Shown: in pieces, positions 18,242-27,479 of the stretch
Layout: every line of letters starts with the position of its first letter
Position numbering within the stretch: position 1 is the stretch's first letter
Source: Cytobacillus stercorigallinarum
Lineage (GTDB): Bacteria; Bacillota; Bacilli; Bacillales; Cytobacillaceae
Direction of reading: 5' to 3'
Assembly (NCBI RefSeq): GCF_014836495.1
Contig: NZ_JACSQT010000005.1
Location: forward strand, 124,001 to 188,000
Length of the DNA: 64,000 nucleotides
Program-made: the position numbers and the translations under genes
Notes under the pieces: generated by a model
Seen by the model: only the letters and a program-made list of their open reading frames with translations
What the model was told of the DNA's origin: nothing
Database searches by the model: none

Positions 18242-19825
18242 TTATTGAACGCCTACAGCGTCATAAGCTTGTTCAACTGCTGTAACTGCTGGTGAATCTT
18301 CACCATAGAGATCTTCTGCAGCATGGATTGCAGCTTGTCTCATCATGGCAAAAGTTGAATTTGGGGTTAAATAAACCGATAAGGCACGATAATAAATTTG
18401 TTCCGTTTTTTCACGGCCAATACCAGTTACTTCTACTCCGTAATGCTCTCCCCCTTCAGAGACAAGGTAAGCAGCTTTATTATTAATACTACTATTAATA
18501 TGCACACCACCATTATCAAGAGAGCCTGTATATCTTCTATCCCAATGATCTGGATAAGGTTGTTGTGTTCTATTCTCAATTAAACTAGCTGGATCTTCCA
18601 TAGAGCGTAATCCAATCGCCCCGTTCGCCATAATATCCTCACCGATAATCCAATCATCTCGATCGACCATGGCACCAAAAATATCAGCGAATGATTCATT
18701 CAACGCACCTGATTCATTACGATAAATTAACCCTGCTGTATGTTGAATGACACCGTGAGACATTTCATGTGCAGCCACATCGAGACTACCAGCTAATGGA
18801 TGAAACCTAATACCATCACCATCGCCATAAGACATATATACACCATTCCAAGAAGCATTGTTCCAATTATCACCAACGTGAACACGAGAGAGTAATCTTT
18901 GCCCTTGATCATCTACAGAGTTGCGATCAAATGTTTGTTTGTAGTAATCATATGTCTTTTGAGAATTGGCATGAGCATCAACTGCAGCACCATCGGTAAA
19001 TAACTTACTTCTACTAACAATATCTTCATTAATATTATTATCATAATCGTATGTAATGACCCCATCACCTCTTGTTTGGTCATACATTTTAAACAAACCA
19101 TCAATGTACGATGCCTTAAACATTTGTTTATCTCCGAATACGCCATATCCAAATGCCGTTATTTCATTTGCTGCATTATACGAATCAATAATTTGACCAT
19201 TCTCCACATTAACAAAGTAATGCCAGTATCCTACTTCTGGAGAAGTAGTGGAAGCTTTTACAAGATAAACAGGATAATAGTTATTATCAAACTTGTATAT
19301 GACTTTTTCTGCTGTTACTTCACTATCATATTGTTTTACTTCGCCAATTACCGCTTCTATTCCTGCTGTTGCAATGGAAATAGCCTTTTTTTCACTTATT
19401 TGTTCGGATGAAGCTTTTATTTCAATATCTATGTCTGAAACGACTTCACCGTAAAAACTAACTTTATCGCTATCTGTTCTAATATTAAAAGTTTGTTCTG
19501 CTCCATATATAGGAATACCTTTATATAATTGTTGCAAACGATAATGATGAAAGTTTTCATTTTTGTCAAACTCATAATCTTTTACTGTAAAACTTTCGCT
19601 TATTTGTTTATTAGATAAATTAAATTGCTTACTTTTAGAAAGAAGATAACTTTCAAGTACTTGTTTAGGTTGAACCGTTTCACTTGCCTGCATATGTTCA
19701 GTAAGATTAGATGAGTGGCTATCCAGTTTGGTTTGTGATTCATTTGCATAAACTTGTCCTTGAATAGGACTTGCTAGCATTCCTAAAATGAATGCTGTTG
19801 ATAATACTTTCGTTTTTATCGACAT
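18242..19825 (-). CDS. M4 family neutral metalloprotease (bacillolysin/thermolysin type)
   Basis: About 527 residues. ATG 19825 is preferred over the TTG at 19831 because the GGGGGAGG site is 9 nt from it. Order: signal peptide (1-30), FTP and PepSY propeptide domains (about 60-215), then the catalytic domain. The zinc motif HEMSH is at residues 355-359 (counting from the TTG) with the third ligand in NESFAD (E379). The proton-donor histidine is in GVHINSS. Full length and apparently intact. It sits inside the tasA-sipW operon, which is unusual. It may trim matrix proteins or simply be co-secreted. Confidence 0.92.
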   Translation of the reverse strand: MSIKTKVLSTAFILGMLASPIQGQVYANESQTKLDSHSSNLTEHMQASETVQPKQVLESYLLSKSKQFNLSNKQISESFTVKDYEFDKNENFHHYRLQQLYKGIPIYGAEQTFNIRTDSDKVSFYGEVVSDIDIEIKASSEQISEKKAISIATAGIEAVIGEVKQYDSEVTAEKVIYKFDNNYYPVYLVKASTTSPEVGYWHYFVNVENGQIIDSYNAANEITAFGYGVFGDKQMFKASYIDGLFKMYDQTRGDGVITYDYDNNINEDIVSRSKLFTDGAAVDAHANSQKTYDYYKQTFDRNSVDDQGQRLLSRVHVGDNWNNASWNGVYMSYGDGDGIRFHPLAGSLDVAAHEMSHGVIQHTAGLIYRNESGALNESFADIFGAMVDRDDWIIGEDIMANGAIGLRSMEDPASLIENRTQQPYPDHWDRRYTGSLDNGGVHINSSINNKAAYLVSEGGEHYGVEVTGIGREKTEQIYYRALSVYLTPNSTFAMMRQAAIHAAEDLYGEDSPAVTAVEQAYDAVGVQ

Positions 19826-19858
19826 GCACAAAAGCCTCCCCCATTGCTTATTTTAATT

Positions 19859-20449
19859 TTACTTCTCCTCACCAGCTGTTTGTGAAGCATTAAATACCCA
19901 TTCTAGATTTAACTGATCCCCTTGGAATTGGTTTTGATCTTCACCGTTTTCAACAAATTCGAATTGTACCCATATTTCATTTGTTTCGCCTGGAGCTAGG
20001 CCACTATTCTGCTTCCATAATGGATCCCATAGATCTCTCTGTACGATATCAGGGTCCATATTTTTCAATTCATACAAAGTTGTCTCAAAAATAGGTTCAG
20101 ACTCTTTCTCCCAATTCCATAAAAAATTCACACGAATATGTTTACCGAAATCTTCTGTATTATCAGATAATTCATCCGATACTTGGTAATCTGTTAGCAA
20201 ATGAATGGATTCGATCGGCAATGAACCACTATTACTTAATACAAGCTCTCTCGTGACAGTGTCACCCGGTTTTAAGTTTTCCACTTGAAACATAACCTCA
20301 GGGTTAATGGATAAGTCTAACGTGCCCGCAGCAAATACATGATTCGTCGATACTTCATCGGAAAAATAAGCAAATGTCCCTCCTCCAACTAGAGCAAGTC
20401 CAAGTGCAGCTGACATCATCCCAGATGCAAGCTTTTTTTTCACTCCCAT
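19859..20449 (-). CDS. TasA/camelysin-like matrix fibre protein
   Basis: 196 residues. The SipW-type signal (SAALGLALVGGGTFAYFSDEV) is followed by FAAGTLDLSI and a beta-rich domain with the LKPGDTVTRELVLSNSGSLP stretch common to TasA, CalY/camelysin and YqxM-associated proteins. TasA forms extracellular fibres in biofilm matrix. First gene of the operon, and the start follows AAAGGAG. The camelysin name implies a peptidase (M73), but no clear catalytic motif is seen, so a structural role is favoured. Confidence 0.88.
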   Translation of the reverse strand: MGVKKKLASGMMSAALGLALVGGGTFAYFSDEVSTNHVFAAGTLDLSINPEVMFQVENLKPGDTVTRELVLSNSGSLPIESIHLLTDYQVSDELSDNTEDFGKHIRVNFLWNWEKESEPIFETTLYELKNMDPDIVQRDLWDPLWKQNSGLAPGETNEIWVQFEFVENGEDQNQFQGDQLNLEWVFNASQTAGEEK

Positions 20450-20814
20450 AGTAAATCTGCTCCTTTCAACCGTTTATATTTACTTTTCTTCATTTGCTAA
20501 GACTATTAAGAAAAGCTTACGTCAAACATAAAGGAATCTATAGGAAGAATTAAGTTTCCTATGCCCTATTTCAATATAGTCATATTCCTTCATTTTTCAC
20601 ATTTTTAGTAAAAATGAGGTATTTATTACCATTATTTTAGGCGGAAAAAGTGATTATCCTCCGAATTTATTTGAATACTGGTATTATTTTATTCCATTTG
20701 CTCGTCTACTCATTGTATTTAGGCATTTGCCTTCATCAACCTCACAACATCAGATTCTCTGAAAATCATAGCGAGTTGCCTATGAATATAGAAAGGGACC
20801 ATTTTAAAGGATAA
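20450..20814. other. Intergenic region upstream of the tasA-like gene
   Basis: AT-rich, without a recognisable gene. It should hold the promoter and control sites for the minus-strand tasA operon. I do not see a convincing SinR-type or other known operator by eye. Confidence 0.4.
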
Positions 20815-20862
20815 GAAAAAGGGCAATGGATTTCACAAAATGTCTCATGTCAGAAATCCATT
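20815..20862 (-). terminator. Terminator of the MBL hydrolase gene
   Basis: AATGGATTTC (20825-20834) pairs with GAAATCCATT (20853-20862). The minus-strand exit is GCCCTTTTTC. Confidence 0.8.
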
Positions 20863-20883
20863 CCCCTATAAAGAACGTTCTAC

Positions 20884-21837
20884 TTAATGCTTAGCGGCTT
20901 TATATCGCCAAACTCCATTTTCCATTCCCTTCTCTACTTTGTTCTTTTCTTCCAAATAATCTAAGTGACCAATTACCTCTGACATTACAAGGCTGAACTG
21001 CGTATAATATTTGTCAGGGTAAAAATGTTGGGCAATTTCACTCGCTGTTTTTTCTGCTTCTGAAACATAGGACAGGAATTTTTCAGCTTTTCTTTCTATC
21101 CCTTTCAACCTTTTATGTATAAGTAAATGTGGCGTCGTTATTCGTTCCCCATGCCCACTATAACAATAATCAATATCATAGGTTAAACATTTTTGCAGTG
21201 AGTACGCATACTCAATGACAGTCTTTCTTCTTTCACCATTCGTATAAGGTTCAATTAAAGCATTACTTGAGATATGGGCGATAAGGTGGTCTCCACCTAC
21301 CATTACATGGTTTCTTTCATCTATTAAAGCGATATGATCAGGCGCATGTCCTGGTGTTTCAATTACTTTCCTATTTATAATATAATCATTTTCTGCTAAC
21401 ATTCTATAATCAGCATGCAATCCCTCGTTTTGTTTTTCTATGACGATATTCATGAGCTGCTGTACTCTTTTTTCACCCTCCTTCCCACAACCCATCTCAC
21501 GATATAACCTTTCATAAAAGGAAGTTCTTTGTTCAAAAAATGACTTTTCCCTCTTTAAGCGAGGAATCGCTTCAGCATGAACATAGACGGGAATATTATG
21601 CTTTTCAATGATTCTAGGAATCAAGCCTATATGATCTTCGTGTGAATGAGTAAGGATGATTTCATTGATATCCTCTAACAGAAATTGATGGCGCTGTAGT
21701 GTTTGAAGAAATTGCTGCCAACATGCTTCATGATTAATTCCAGCATCTATTAATGTTAATCCTTTAATGCCTTCTACAATAAAGAAATTAAAAGACCGCA
21801 AATCACTGTTTGTCGGTATGGTAATTGGATAAATCAT
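20884..21837 (-). CDS. MBL-fold metallo-hydrolase
   Basis: 317 residues. The dinuclear zinc motif THSHEDH is at residues 63-69, with later ligands in PGHAPDH and GGDH. A C-terminal helical extension (about 225-305) resembles the winged-helix tail of the glyoxalase II/LACTB2-like subgroup. The substrate is unknown. Divergent from the SufR-like regulator gene. Confidence 0.82.
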   Translation of the reverse strand: MIYPITIPTNSDLRSFNFFIVEGIKGLTLIDAGINHEACWQQFLQTLQRHQFLLEDINEIILTHSHEDHIGLIPRIIEKHNIPVYVHAEAIPRLKREKSFFEQRTSFYERLYREMGCGKEGEKRVQQLMNIVIEKQNEGLHADYRMLAENDYIINRKVIETPGHAPDHIALIDERNHVMVGGDHLIAHISSNALIEPYTNGERRKTVIEYAYSLQKCLTYDIDYCYSGHGERITTPHLLIHKRLKGIERKAEKFLSYVSEAEKTASEIAQHFYPDKYYTQFSLVMSEVIGHLDYLEEKNKVEKGMENGVWRYKAAKH

Positions 21838-22030
21838 GACCTTATTCCCCCTACTAAACTATTTATCTAAAAAAATGATTGAGTGAGCACTCGATCAAAA
21901 TGTCTTATTTCTCTAAAAATTTCACTGGCAATGATTATCTCTTAAGTTTTTTTATACAATATAGTATAATAAGTATTATTGTCAAACCGACCATTGCCAC
22001 GCGAATATTGTCCATACTTGAGGTGATAGA

Positions 22031-22660
22031 ATGGAATTTCATGCAGAAACAACAAAAGATAAAGTGTTATTTTTATTAAAAAAAGAGTCTTCCATGTCTG
22101 TCAACGACCTTAAGGAACGCCTGAATATTAGCCATATGGCGGTGAGAAAACATTTAACCGGATTAGAGAATAGCGGTTTAATCGCATCCACAGAAACGAA
22201 ACAAGCGCTAGGTCGCCCGACTCAATTCTACTATTTAACAAGTAAAGGCGAACATTATTTTCCGAAAAATTATGAAGGTCTATCACTTGAATTTCTTAAT
22301 GACATGGAAGAATTGTATGGCAGTGAAGCGATTGAAAACTTATTTATGAAACGGGAAAAGCGACTAGTGGAAGAGTACGAACATAGATTACAAGAACAAG
22401 CAACTGATATGAAAATGCAAACATTATTAAACATTCAAAATGAAAAAGGCTATATGGCATACTTGTCAAAAACAGGGACAGACGAATATGAGCTCACAGA
22501 GTTTAATTGTCCCATTCTTTCCATAGCCCAATCCTATAATACAGCTTGTCATTGTGAAACCCAATTGTTCAAGCAAGCATTAAACACAAATCAAGTCCAC
22601 CGTGTAAGATGCAAAACAGAAGGGCATGATCATTGCCAATTTAAAATTAAATTTAATTGA
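22031..22660 (+). CDS. SufR-like winged-helix regulator with C-terminal cysteine cluster
   Basis: 209 residues. A DeoR/ArsR-like winged helix (about 5-75; MAVRKHLTGLENSGLI recognition region) is followed by an alpha/beta effector domain. Five cysteines lie at 160, 173, 175, 194 and 202. This arrangement resembles the Fe-S cluster-binding domain of SufR-type regulators, which sense iron-sulfur status. Start ATG after TTGAGGTGATAG. It sits between an MBL hydrolase and the superoxide dismutase gene, fitting an oxidative-stress theme, but its targets are not visible. Confidence 0.75.
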   Translation: MEFHAETTKDKVLFLLKKESSMSVNDLKERLNISHMAVRKHLTGLENSGLIASTETKQALGRPTQFYYLTSKGEHYFPKNYEGLSLEFLNDMEELYGSEAIENLFMKREKRLVEEYEHRLQEQATDMKMQTLLNIQNEKGYMAYLSKTGTDEYELTEFNCPILSIAQSYNTACHCETQLFKQALNTNQVHRVRCKTEGHDHCQFKIKFN

Positions 22661-22915
22661 CTCAACTATTACTTGATAGAGTAATAGTTTTTCTTTTTTA
22701 TTGACACTGGTCGGTTGATTGTTTTGTGGATTTTTAGGGCTTCCTTTTTTGTATGTATCTTCTTTTTGTGACATGTCGAATAGGAACAACAGCGTACATT
22801 TTTAACTTTGTGTGTATTTTCTATTTGTCCCCTCTTTTTCCTAGATGCCTCATAGGTTGTGTGCTTTTTGTTTTTACCTTTAAATGTTTCTACCTCTCAT
22901 TATGTATATAAAAAA
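22661..22915. other. Intergenic stretch between the SufR-like gene and sodA
   Basis: It opens with the regulator's terminator (AACTATTACT 22664-22673 / AGTAATAGTT 22680-22689, then TTTCTTTTTT). The rest is T-rich, with no gene or recognisable site. Confidence 0.6.
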
Positions 22916-22938
22916 GACCCAAAATTAAATTTTGGGTC
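22911..22938 (-). terminator. Terminator of sodA
   Basis: GACCCAAAATT (22916-22926) and AATTTTGGGTC (22928-22938) form a near-perfect palindrome with TCTTTTTTAT on its minus-strand exit. Confidence 0.9.
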
Positions 22939-22952
22939 CCTCATCAATATCC

Positions 22953-23564
22953 TTATTTTGATGCTGCGAATAATTTGTTAACTTCATCCCAATTCACAAC
23001 ATTGAAGAATGCTTGTACATAATCTGGGCGTTTGTTTTGATATCTTAAGTAGTAAGCGTGCTCCCAAACGTCAAGACCAAGGATTGGTGTTTTACCTTCC
23101 ATTACTGGGCTATCTTGGTTTGGTGTGCTTGTAATAGATAATTGACCATTTTCAGATACTAACCATGCCCAACCAGAACCGAAGCGTCCAGCTGCAGCTT
23201 TAGCGAATTGATCTTTGAATGCGTCATAGCTACCAAAAGCTTCTTCAATTGCAGCAGCTACGTCACCAGTTGGTGCACCGCCACCATTTGGAGAAAGAAG
23301 TGTCCAGAACAAGCTGTGGTTTGCATGTCCGCCACCGTTATTACGTACAGCTGTACGAATATCTTCAGGAACAGCGTCTAAATTAGCAATTAGTTCTTCA
23401 ATCGATTTGCTAGCTAATTCGTCATGTCCTTCTAATGCAGCATTTAAGTTGTTTACATATGTTGCATGATGACGATTGTGGTGGATTTCCATTGTTTGCG
23501 CATCGATATGTGGTTCAAGCGCATCATTTGCATAAGGTAATGCTGGTAATTCGTGTTTAGCCAT
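22953..23564 (-). CDS. sodA: Superoxide dismutase, Mn/Fe family
   Basis: 203 residues, the normal length. Metal ligands are visible: His28 (MEIHHNRHH), the second His in [10 protein letters not shown], and the Asp and His of DVWEHAYYL. The residue context (GGGHANH, VWEHAYY) matches Bacillus manganese enzymes. Cytosolic and converts superoxide to peroxide and oxygen. Start follows AGGAGGAATTC, a very strong site that fits its usual high expression. Confidence 0.96.
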   Translation of the reverse strand: MAKHELPALPYANDALEPHIDAQTMEIHHNRHHATYVNNLNAALEGHDELASKSIEELIANLDAVPEDIRTAVRNNGGGHANHSLFWTLLSPNGGGAPTGDVAAAIEEAFGSYDAFKDQFAKAAAGRFGSGWAWLVSENGQLSITSTPNQDSPVMEGKTPILGLDVWEHAYYLRYQNKRPDYVQAFFNVVNWDEVNKLFAASK

Positions 23565-23729
23565 TTTGAATTCCTCCTAATATGTAAAATCTTTTTACAC
23601 TCTATATTTTAGAATACCTTATCTACTTTTTCAACTAATAAGTATAAAAAGTAGAGAGAAAATTAAAGACACTATTTCCTACCTGATTTTGTTAAAATTG
23701 GTATAAAAGGAGCGAGAGAGGATGATTGT

Positions 23730-24362
23730 ATGAAAGCGGTTCTATTTGATTTTGATGGTACGTTAGCCAATACCTTACCTATTTGTTACGCTGCGTTTAA
23801 CAAGGTGTTCCAAAAATTTGATCAGCGTACACTTTCTAACCATGAAGTTCTATCTATGTTTGGCCCATCAGAAACAGGGATTATTCGAAAACATCTAAAG
23901 CATGCTGATAAAGAAAAAGCTATTTCCTCTTTTTACCAATATTATAATGCAAATCATGCAAAACTTGTACAAGATAATAATGAAATAAAGCAAATGTGAA
24001 AACAGCTAAAACACAATGGCTTACTCTTGGGGATTGTCACTGGTAAAGCGCAAAGGAGTCTACAAATATCGTTAAAGCAACTACAAATGGGCGATTATTT
24101 TGATGTAATGATTACAGGAGATGATGTTGAGAAACCGAAACCACATCCAGAAGGAATCGAAAAAGCACTATATAGACTTAAAGTCATTCCATCAGAAGCG
24201 ACCTTTATCGACGATAGTGAGGCAGATATATTAGCTGGGAAGGCGGCAGGCGTAACTGCTAAGTGGTTAGAGGAAACACAAACGACGGCGTTTCAACCAC
24301 AAGCAAATATTGAATTGAATGAATGCAATACATTGCTGCAATTTATCAAAGGGGATGAAATA
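23730..24362 (+). pseudogene. HAD family phosphatase interrupted by an in-frame TGA
   Basis: The first 89 residues carry the HAD nucleophile motif DFDGTLANT (7-15) and end at TGA 23997-23999. The same frame continues at once with KQLKHNGLLLGIVTGKAQ (motif II, TGK), GDDVEKPKPHP (motif III Lys) and FIDDSEADI (motif IV). A single base change, for example from CGA, explains the break. The frame also lacks a stop at its end and runs straight into the NUDIX gene. Family members split inorganic or organic phosphate. The gene is probably inactive unless readthrough or restart occurs. Confidence 0.85.
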
Positions 24363-24980
24363 ATGGCTGATAAGTGGTTAATATGGGCGCGGAAAATCCA
24401 AGCAATCTCACAATCAGGCTTAGCTTTTTCAAAAGATATCTATGATATTGAAAGGTATGAACAGTTAAAAGAACTGAGTGCTGAAATCATAAGTGAGTAC
24501 TCAGAGCAATCAACGGACGATATTGTTGCGGTATTAAGTAATGAATCAGGCTATCAAACACCGAAAGTTGACGTACGGGGCGTTGTTTTTCAAAATAACA
24601 AAATATTACTAGTGAAAGAAAAGTTTGATAACAAATGGGCCTTACCAGGGGGCTTTTGTGATGTTGGCTTATCCGCAAGTGAGAATGTTATAAAAGAAAT
24701 TCAAGAAGAATCTGGTTTTATTTGTGTTGCGAAGAGGCTCATCGCCTTGTTGGATATGAATAAGCACCCGCATCCGCAACAACTCTTCCATTATTATAAA
24801 ATATTTATTTTATGTGAGATTTCGGGGGGACAGGCAGCCTGTGGGATAGAAACTGAAGCGATTGATTTTTTTGCTGAAGACAACTTACCTCCTCTATCAC
24901 TTAATCGAAATACGAGAGAACAAATCAAAATGGCTTTCGACTTTCTTAAAGATTCTCATGGATTCCCCATCATCGATTAA
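24363..24980 (+). CDS. NUDIX hydrolase with N-terminal helical domain
   Basis: 205 residues from ATG 24363, preceded by AAAGGGGATG. The N-terminal part (MADKWLIWARKIQAISQSGL) is the helical domain typical of Bacillus YjhB-type NUDIX proteins. The NUDIX box is at about residues 97-119 (GGFCDVGLSASE...EIQEESG). The first conserved Glu is replaced by Leu, as is usual in this subgroup. These enzymes hydrolyse nucleoside-diphosphate derivatives such as ADP-ribose. The frame is continuous with the broken HAD gene upstream, so a fused product would form if readthrough occurred. Confidence 0.85.
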   Translation: MADKWLIWARKIQAISQSGLAFSKDIYDIERYEQLKELSAEIISEYSEQSTDDIVAVLSNESGYQTPKVDVRGVVFQNNKILLVKEKFDNKWALPGGFCDVGLSASENVIKEIQEESGFICVAKRLIALLDMNKHPHPQQLFHYYKIFILCEISGGQAACGIETEAIDFFAEDNLPPLSLNRNTREQIKMAFDFLKDSHGFPIID

Positions 24981-24989
24981 TCAAGCAAA

Positions 24990-25024
24990 AAGGCCTATAA
25001 CCATTTTCGGTTATGGGCCTTTTA
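24990..25024. terminator. Shared terminator of the convergent NUDIX and trhO genes
   Basis: AAGGCCTATAACC (24990-25002) pairs with GGTTATGGGCCTT (25009-25021) with one wobble pair. TTTT on the plus strand and TTTT on the minus strand flank it. Confidence 0.88.
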
Positions 25025-25033
25025 GCCTTTTAC

Positions 25034-25996
25034 TTATGCATCAATTGTTATCTTCTGTAATCGTTGTTGCCACTCTTCGTCTGTTAAACCATTTTCTTGC
25101 ACGTATAAATTATTAGGATGTGTGCGGCACTCATCCGAACAGCTCCTTAAATATTTATGCTCGTTTTCTTCTGTTGTCATAAAACGTTTATCGCAATCAG
25201 GATTAGCACAATTAACATAACGTTCACAAGGTTCACCAGTGAAATGGTCTTTCCCGACAATGGTATGCTCTTTCTGATTAATGGGCACACTGATCCTTTC
25301 ATCAAATACATAACATTGGCCGTCCCATAGTTCTCCTTGAACTTCTGGGTCTTTACCATATGTGACAATGCCACCATGTAGCTGACTCACATCTTCAAAA
25401 CCTTCTCTTACTAACCAACCAGAGAATTTTTCACAACGTATGCCACCTGTACAATATGTTAAGATTTTCTTACCAGATAGTTCGTCTTTATGCTCACGTA
25501 TCCAATCAGGTAAATCACGAAAAGCTTCAACATCCGGTCTAATCGCCCCTCTAAAGTGGCCGATATCATATTCGTAATCATTTCTTGCATCAATGACAAC
25601 AGTATCTTCTGCTTGCATGGCATCAAAGAATGCTTTTGGCTCTAAATATTTGCCTGTTATCTCATTAGGATTAAGATCATCCTCTAGTTTTAATGTTACT
25701 ATTTCTTTACGAGGTCTGACATGCATTTTTTTGAATGCATGGCCATTCGTTTCATCGATTTTAAATACCATATCACTGAAGCGTTTGTCGTTTTTCATCA
25801 TATCTATATACGCATTTGTTTGTTCCACTGTTCCTGACACTGTACCGTTTATACCTTCTTTAGCAACAAGGATTCTTCCTTTTAATCCGAGCTCACGACA
25901 TGCTTTTAGATGATGTTTACTAAAGGCTTCAGGATGTTCGATTGTTACATATTTATAATAGAGTAAAACGCGGTATTGATTATTTTTTTCTGTCAT
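25034..25996 (-). CDS. trhO: tRNA uridine(34) hydroxylase TrhO (rhodanese family)
   Basis: 320 residues from ATG 25996, preferred over GTG 26005 because AGGTGG lies 6 nt before it. An N-terminal ferredoxin-like domain (about 1-95) is followed by a rhodanese domain (about 115-220) with catalytic Cys in [11 protein letters not shown]. The C-terminal cysteine pairs ([10 protein letters not shown] and CSDEC) look like a zinc site. The family makes 5-hydroxyuridine at the wobble position of tRNA using oxygen. Confidence 0.92.
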   Translation of the reverse strand: MTEKNNQYRVLLYYKYVTIEHPEAFSKHHLKACRELGLKGRILVAKEGINGTVSGTVEQTNAYIDMMKNDKRFSDMVFKIDETNGHAFKKMHVRPRKEIVTLKLEDDLNPNEITGKYLEPKAFFDAMQAEDTVVIDARNDYEYDIGHFRGAIRPDVEAFRDLPDWIREHKDELSGKKILTYCTGGIRCEKFSGWLVREGFEDVSQLHGGIVTYGKDPEVQGELWDGQCYVFDERISVPINQKEHTIVGKDHFTGEPCERYVNCANPDCDKRFMTTEENEHKYLRSCSDECRTHPNNLYVQENGLTDEEWQQRLQKITIDA

Positions 25997-26009
25997 TTCT
26001 TCCACCTGC

Positions 26010-26273
26010 TTATTTCTGTTCTTTCATTTGCGACAATAGTTCACTGGGCGTTTCACATTGAATAAACTCGCCATTCACTATTGCATATGGACTTTTCTTA
26101 CATTGCTTACAATGTGATTGGCATTCATATTGTTTATAAGATACTTCTTTACTAGAAAGAAAAGGGCCAAATAACGCAAAGTCTTCATCAGTATAAAACC
26201 GATCGAGGTTCTTTTCGCAAAATTCTATCGTAACTTGTTCTTTTTTTGAAAAAATTTTATTAAATAATCCCAT
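26010..26273 (-). CDS. DUF1450 family protein
   Basis: About 87 residues from ATG 26273, supported by AAAGG 9-10 nt upstream (the frame extends 3 codons further). [10 protein letters not shown] near the start and [17 protein letters not shown] with several cysteines are typical of DUF1450/YuzB-like proteins. These have a thioredoxin-like, possibly iron-sulfur fold. It precedes trhO by 13 nt, so the two are co-transcribed. Confidence 0.75.
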   Translation of the reverse strand: MGLFNKIFSKKEQVTIEFCEKNLDRFYTDEDFALFGPFLSSKEVSYKQYECQSHCKQCKKSPYAIVNGEFIQCETPSELLSQMKEQK

Positions 26274-26366
26274 ATACAACATCCTTTTTTAGATGTCTAT
26301 TTTCATATTTGTCCGTAGAATACTATACCATGATTTAACAGGCATTTTCAAATAGATTTATATCAA

Positions 26367-27425
26367 TTACCTTGCCCTAATCTCATTCACTATAACTTCT
26401 AAACCGTTCGTCAAAGGAGAGTTCTTCATACTAGCAATCATTTTTGGTCTATCCAATTCCATTTGCCTTAACGTGTGTAAAAGGGAACCGATTGCTTCTT
26501 CCTCGATTACTTTTGCGAACCCTTTTTGGGCGAATGATTCAGCATTTAACAATTGATCACCTCTACTTTGTTTTTTAGATAAGGGGATGATCAGCATTGG
26601 CATGTTTAGTGCTAAAAATTCAAATAACGCATTAGATCCACCCCTCGTGATTACACAATGAGTAGCTGCAAGGATATGCGGTAATTCCTCATGAATATAT
26701 TCAAATTGTCTATACCCTGCTTTCCCTATTAAGCTTTCATCCACTTGACCTTTTCCACAAATATGCACAACTTGATAGTTATCTAATAGATTCCGTAATT
26801 CCTTGCGAATTTGTTCGTTTATCTTTTTAGCACCCAAACTACCACCCATAACAGTAATAATAGGCTTTACACCGGAAAACTCAAGGAACTTTAAGGCCGT
26901 GTTTTTATCGCCGGTAAATATCTCTGGCCTTATTGGTGAACCAATGGCAAGTACTTTTTCTTTCGGAAAATAAGCTTTCGCCTCTTCAAACGATGTGAAC
27001 ACCTTTTCAGCAAATCGTTGGGCAATTTTATTCGCTAACCCAGGTGTTAAATCACTCTCATGGATAATTGCTGGTATTTTTAGCATTTTAGCAGCAATTA
27101 TCACTGGAACTGATACAAATCCACCTTTTGAAAAAAGCAAATCGGGTTTTATCTTTTTTAAGATCCTCCTTGCATCAATCACACCTTTCATGACGCGAAA
27201 AATATCTTTTACATTCTCTAAGTCTATATATCTTCTTAATTTCCCACTAGAAATAGGAAAATATGGAACATCAGTCTTTGCGATTAACTCCTTCTCAATG
27301 CCTGTTTTCGAACCTATATAAAAAAAATCTACTTCTTTATGTAATTCAGTAATAAGGGCGAGATTAGGGGTGACATGCCCCGCTGATCCCCCTCCTGTTA
27401 AAACCACTTTTTTCTTAGTCAACAT
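26367..27425 (-). CDS. MurG-like UDP-GlcNAc transferase, orphan paralogue
   Basis: 352 residues from ATG 27425 (GAGGAG 7 nt upstream). The frame extends to 27461, without support. The N-lobe has GGGSAGHVTPNLAL (about 10-23) and the FSKGGFVSVPVIIAA loop. The C-lobe has GGSLGAKKIN and TRGGSNALFEFLALNMPMLIIP, which bind UDP-GlcNAc. MurG adds GlcNAc to lipid I to make lipid II. The gene is not in a dcw cluster here, so it is likely a second copy. Its acceptor could be another undecaprenyl-linked sugar. Confidence 0.83.
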   Translation of the reverse strand: MLTKKKVVLTGGGSAGHVTPNLALITELHKEVDFFYIGSKTGIEKELIAKTDVPYFPISSGKLRRYIDLENVKDIFRVMKGVIDARRILKKIKPDLLFSKGGFVSVPVIIAAKMLKIPAIIHESDLTPGLANKIAQRFAEKVFTSFEEAKAYFPKEKVLAIGSPIRPEIFTGDKNTALKFLEFSGVKPIITVMGGSLGAKKINEQIRKELRNLLDNYQVVHICGKGQVDESLIGKAGYRQFEYIHEELPHILAATHCVITRGGSNALFEFLALNMPMLIIPLSKKQSRGDQLLNAESFAQKGFAKVIEEEAIGSLLHTLRQMELDRPKMIASMKNSPLTNGLEVIVNEIRAR

Positions 27426-27479
27426 CAACCATTCTCCTCTTTCTCTAATTAAAGACCTCATTACTATTATAATCTACTT

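Noticed and set aside
23997-23999. TGA as a selenocysteine codon in the HAD gene
   Set aside because: No SECIS-like hairpin is evident directly after it, the position is not catalytic in HAD enzymes, and no Sec machinery is visible. A nonsense mutation is simpler.
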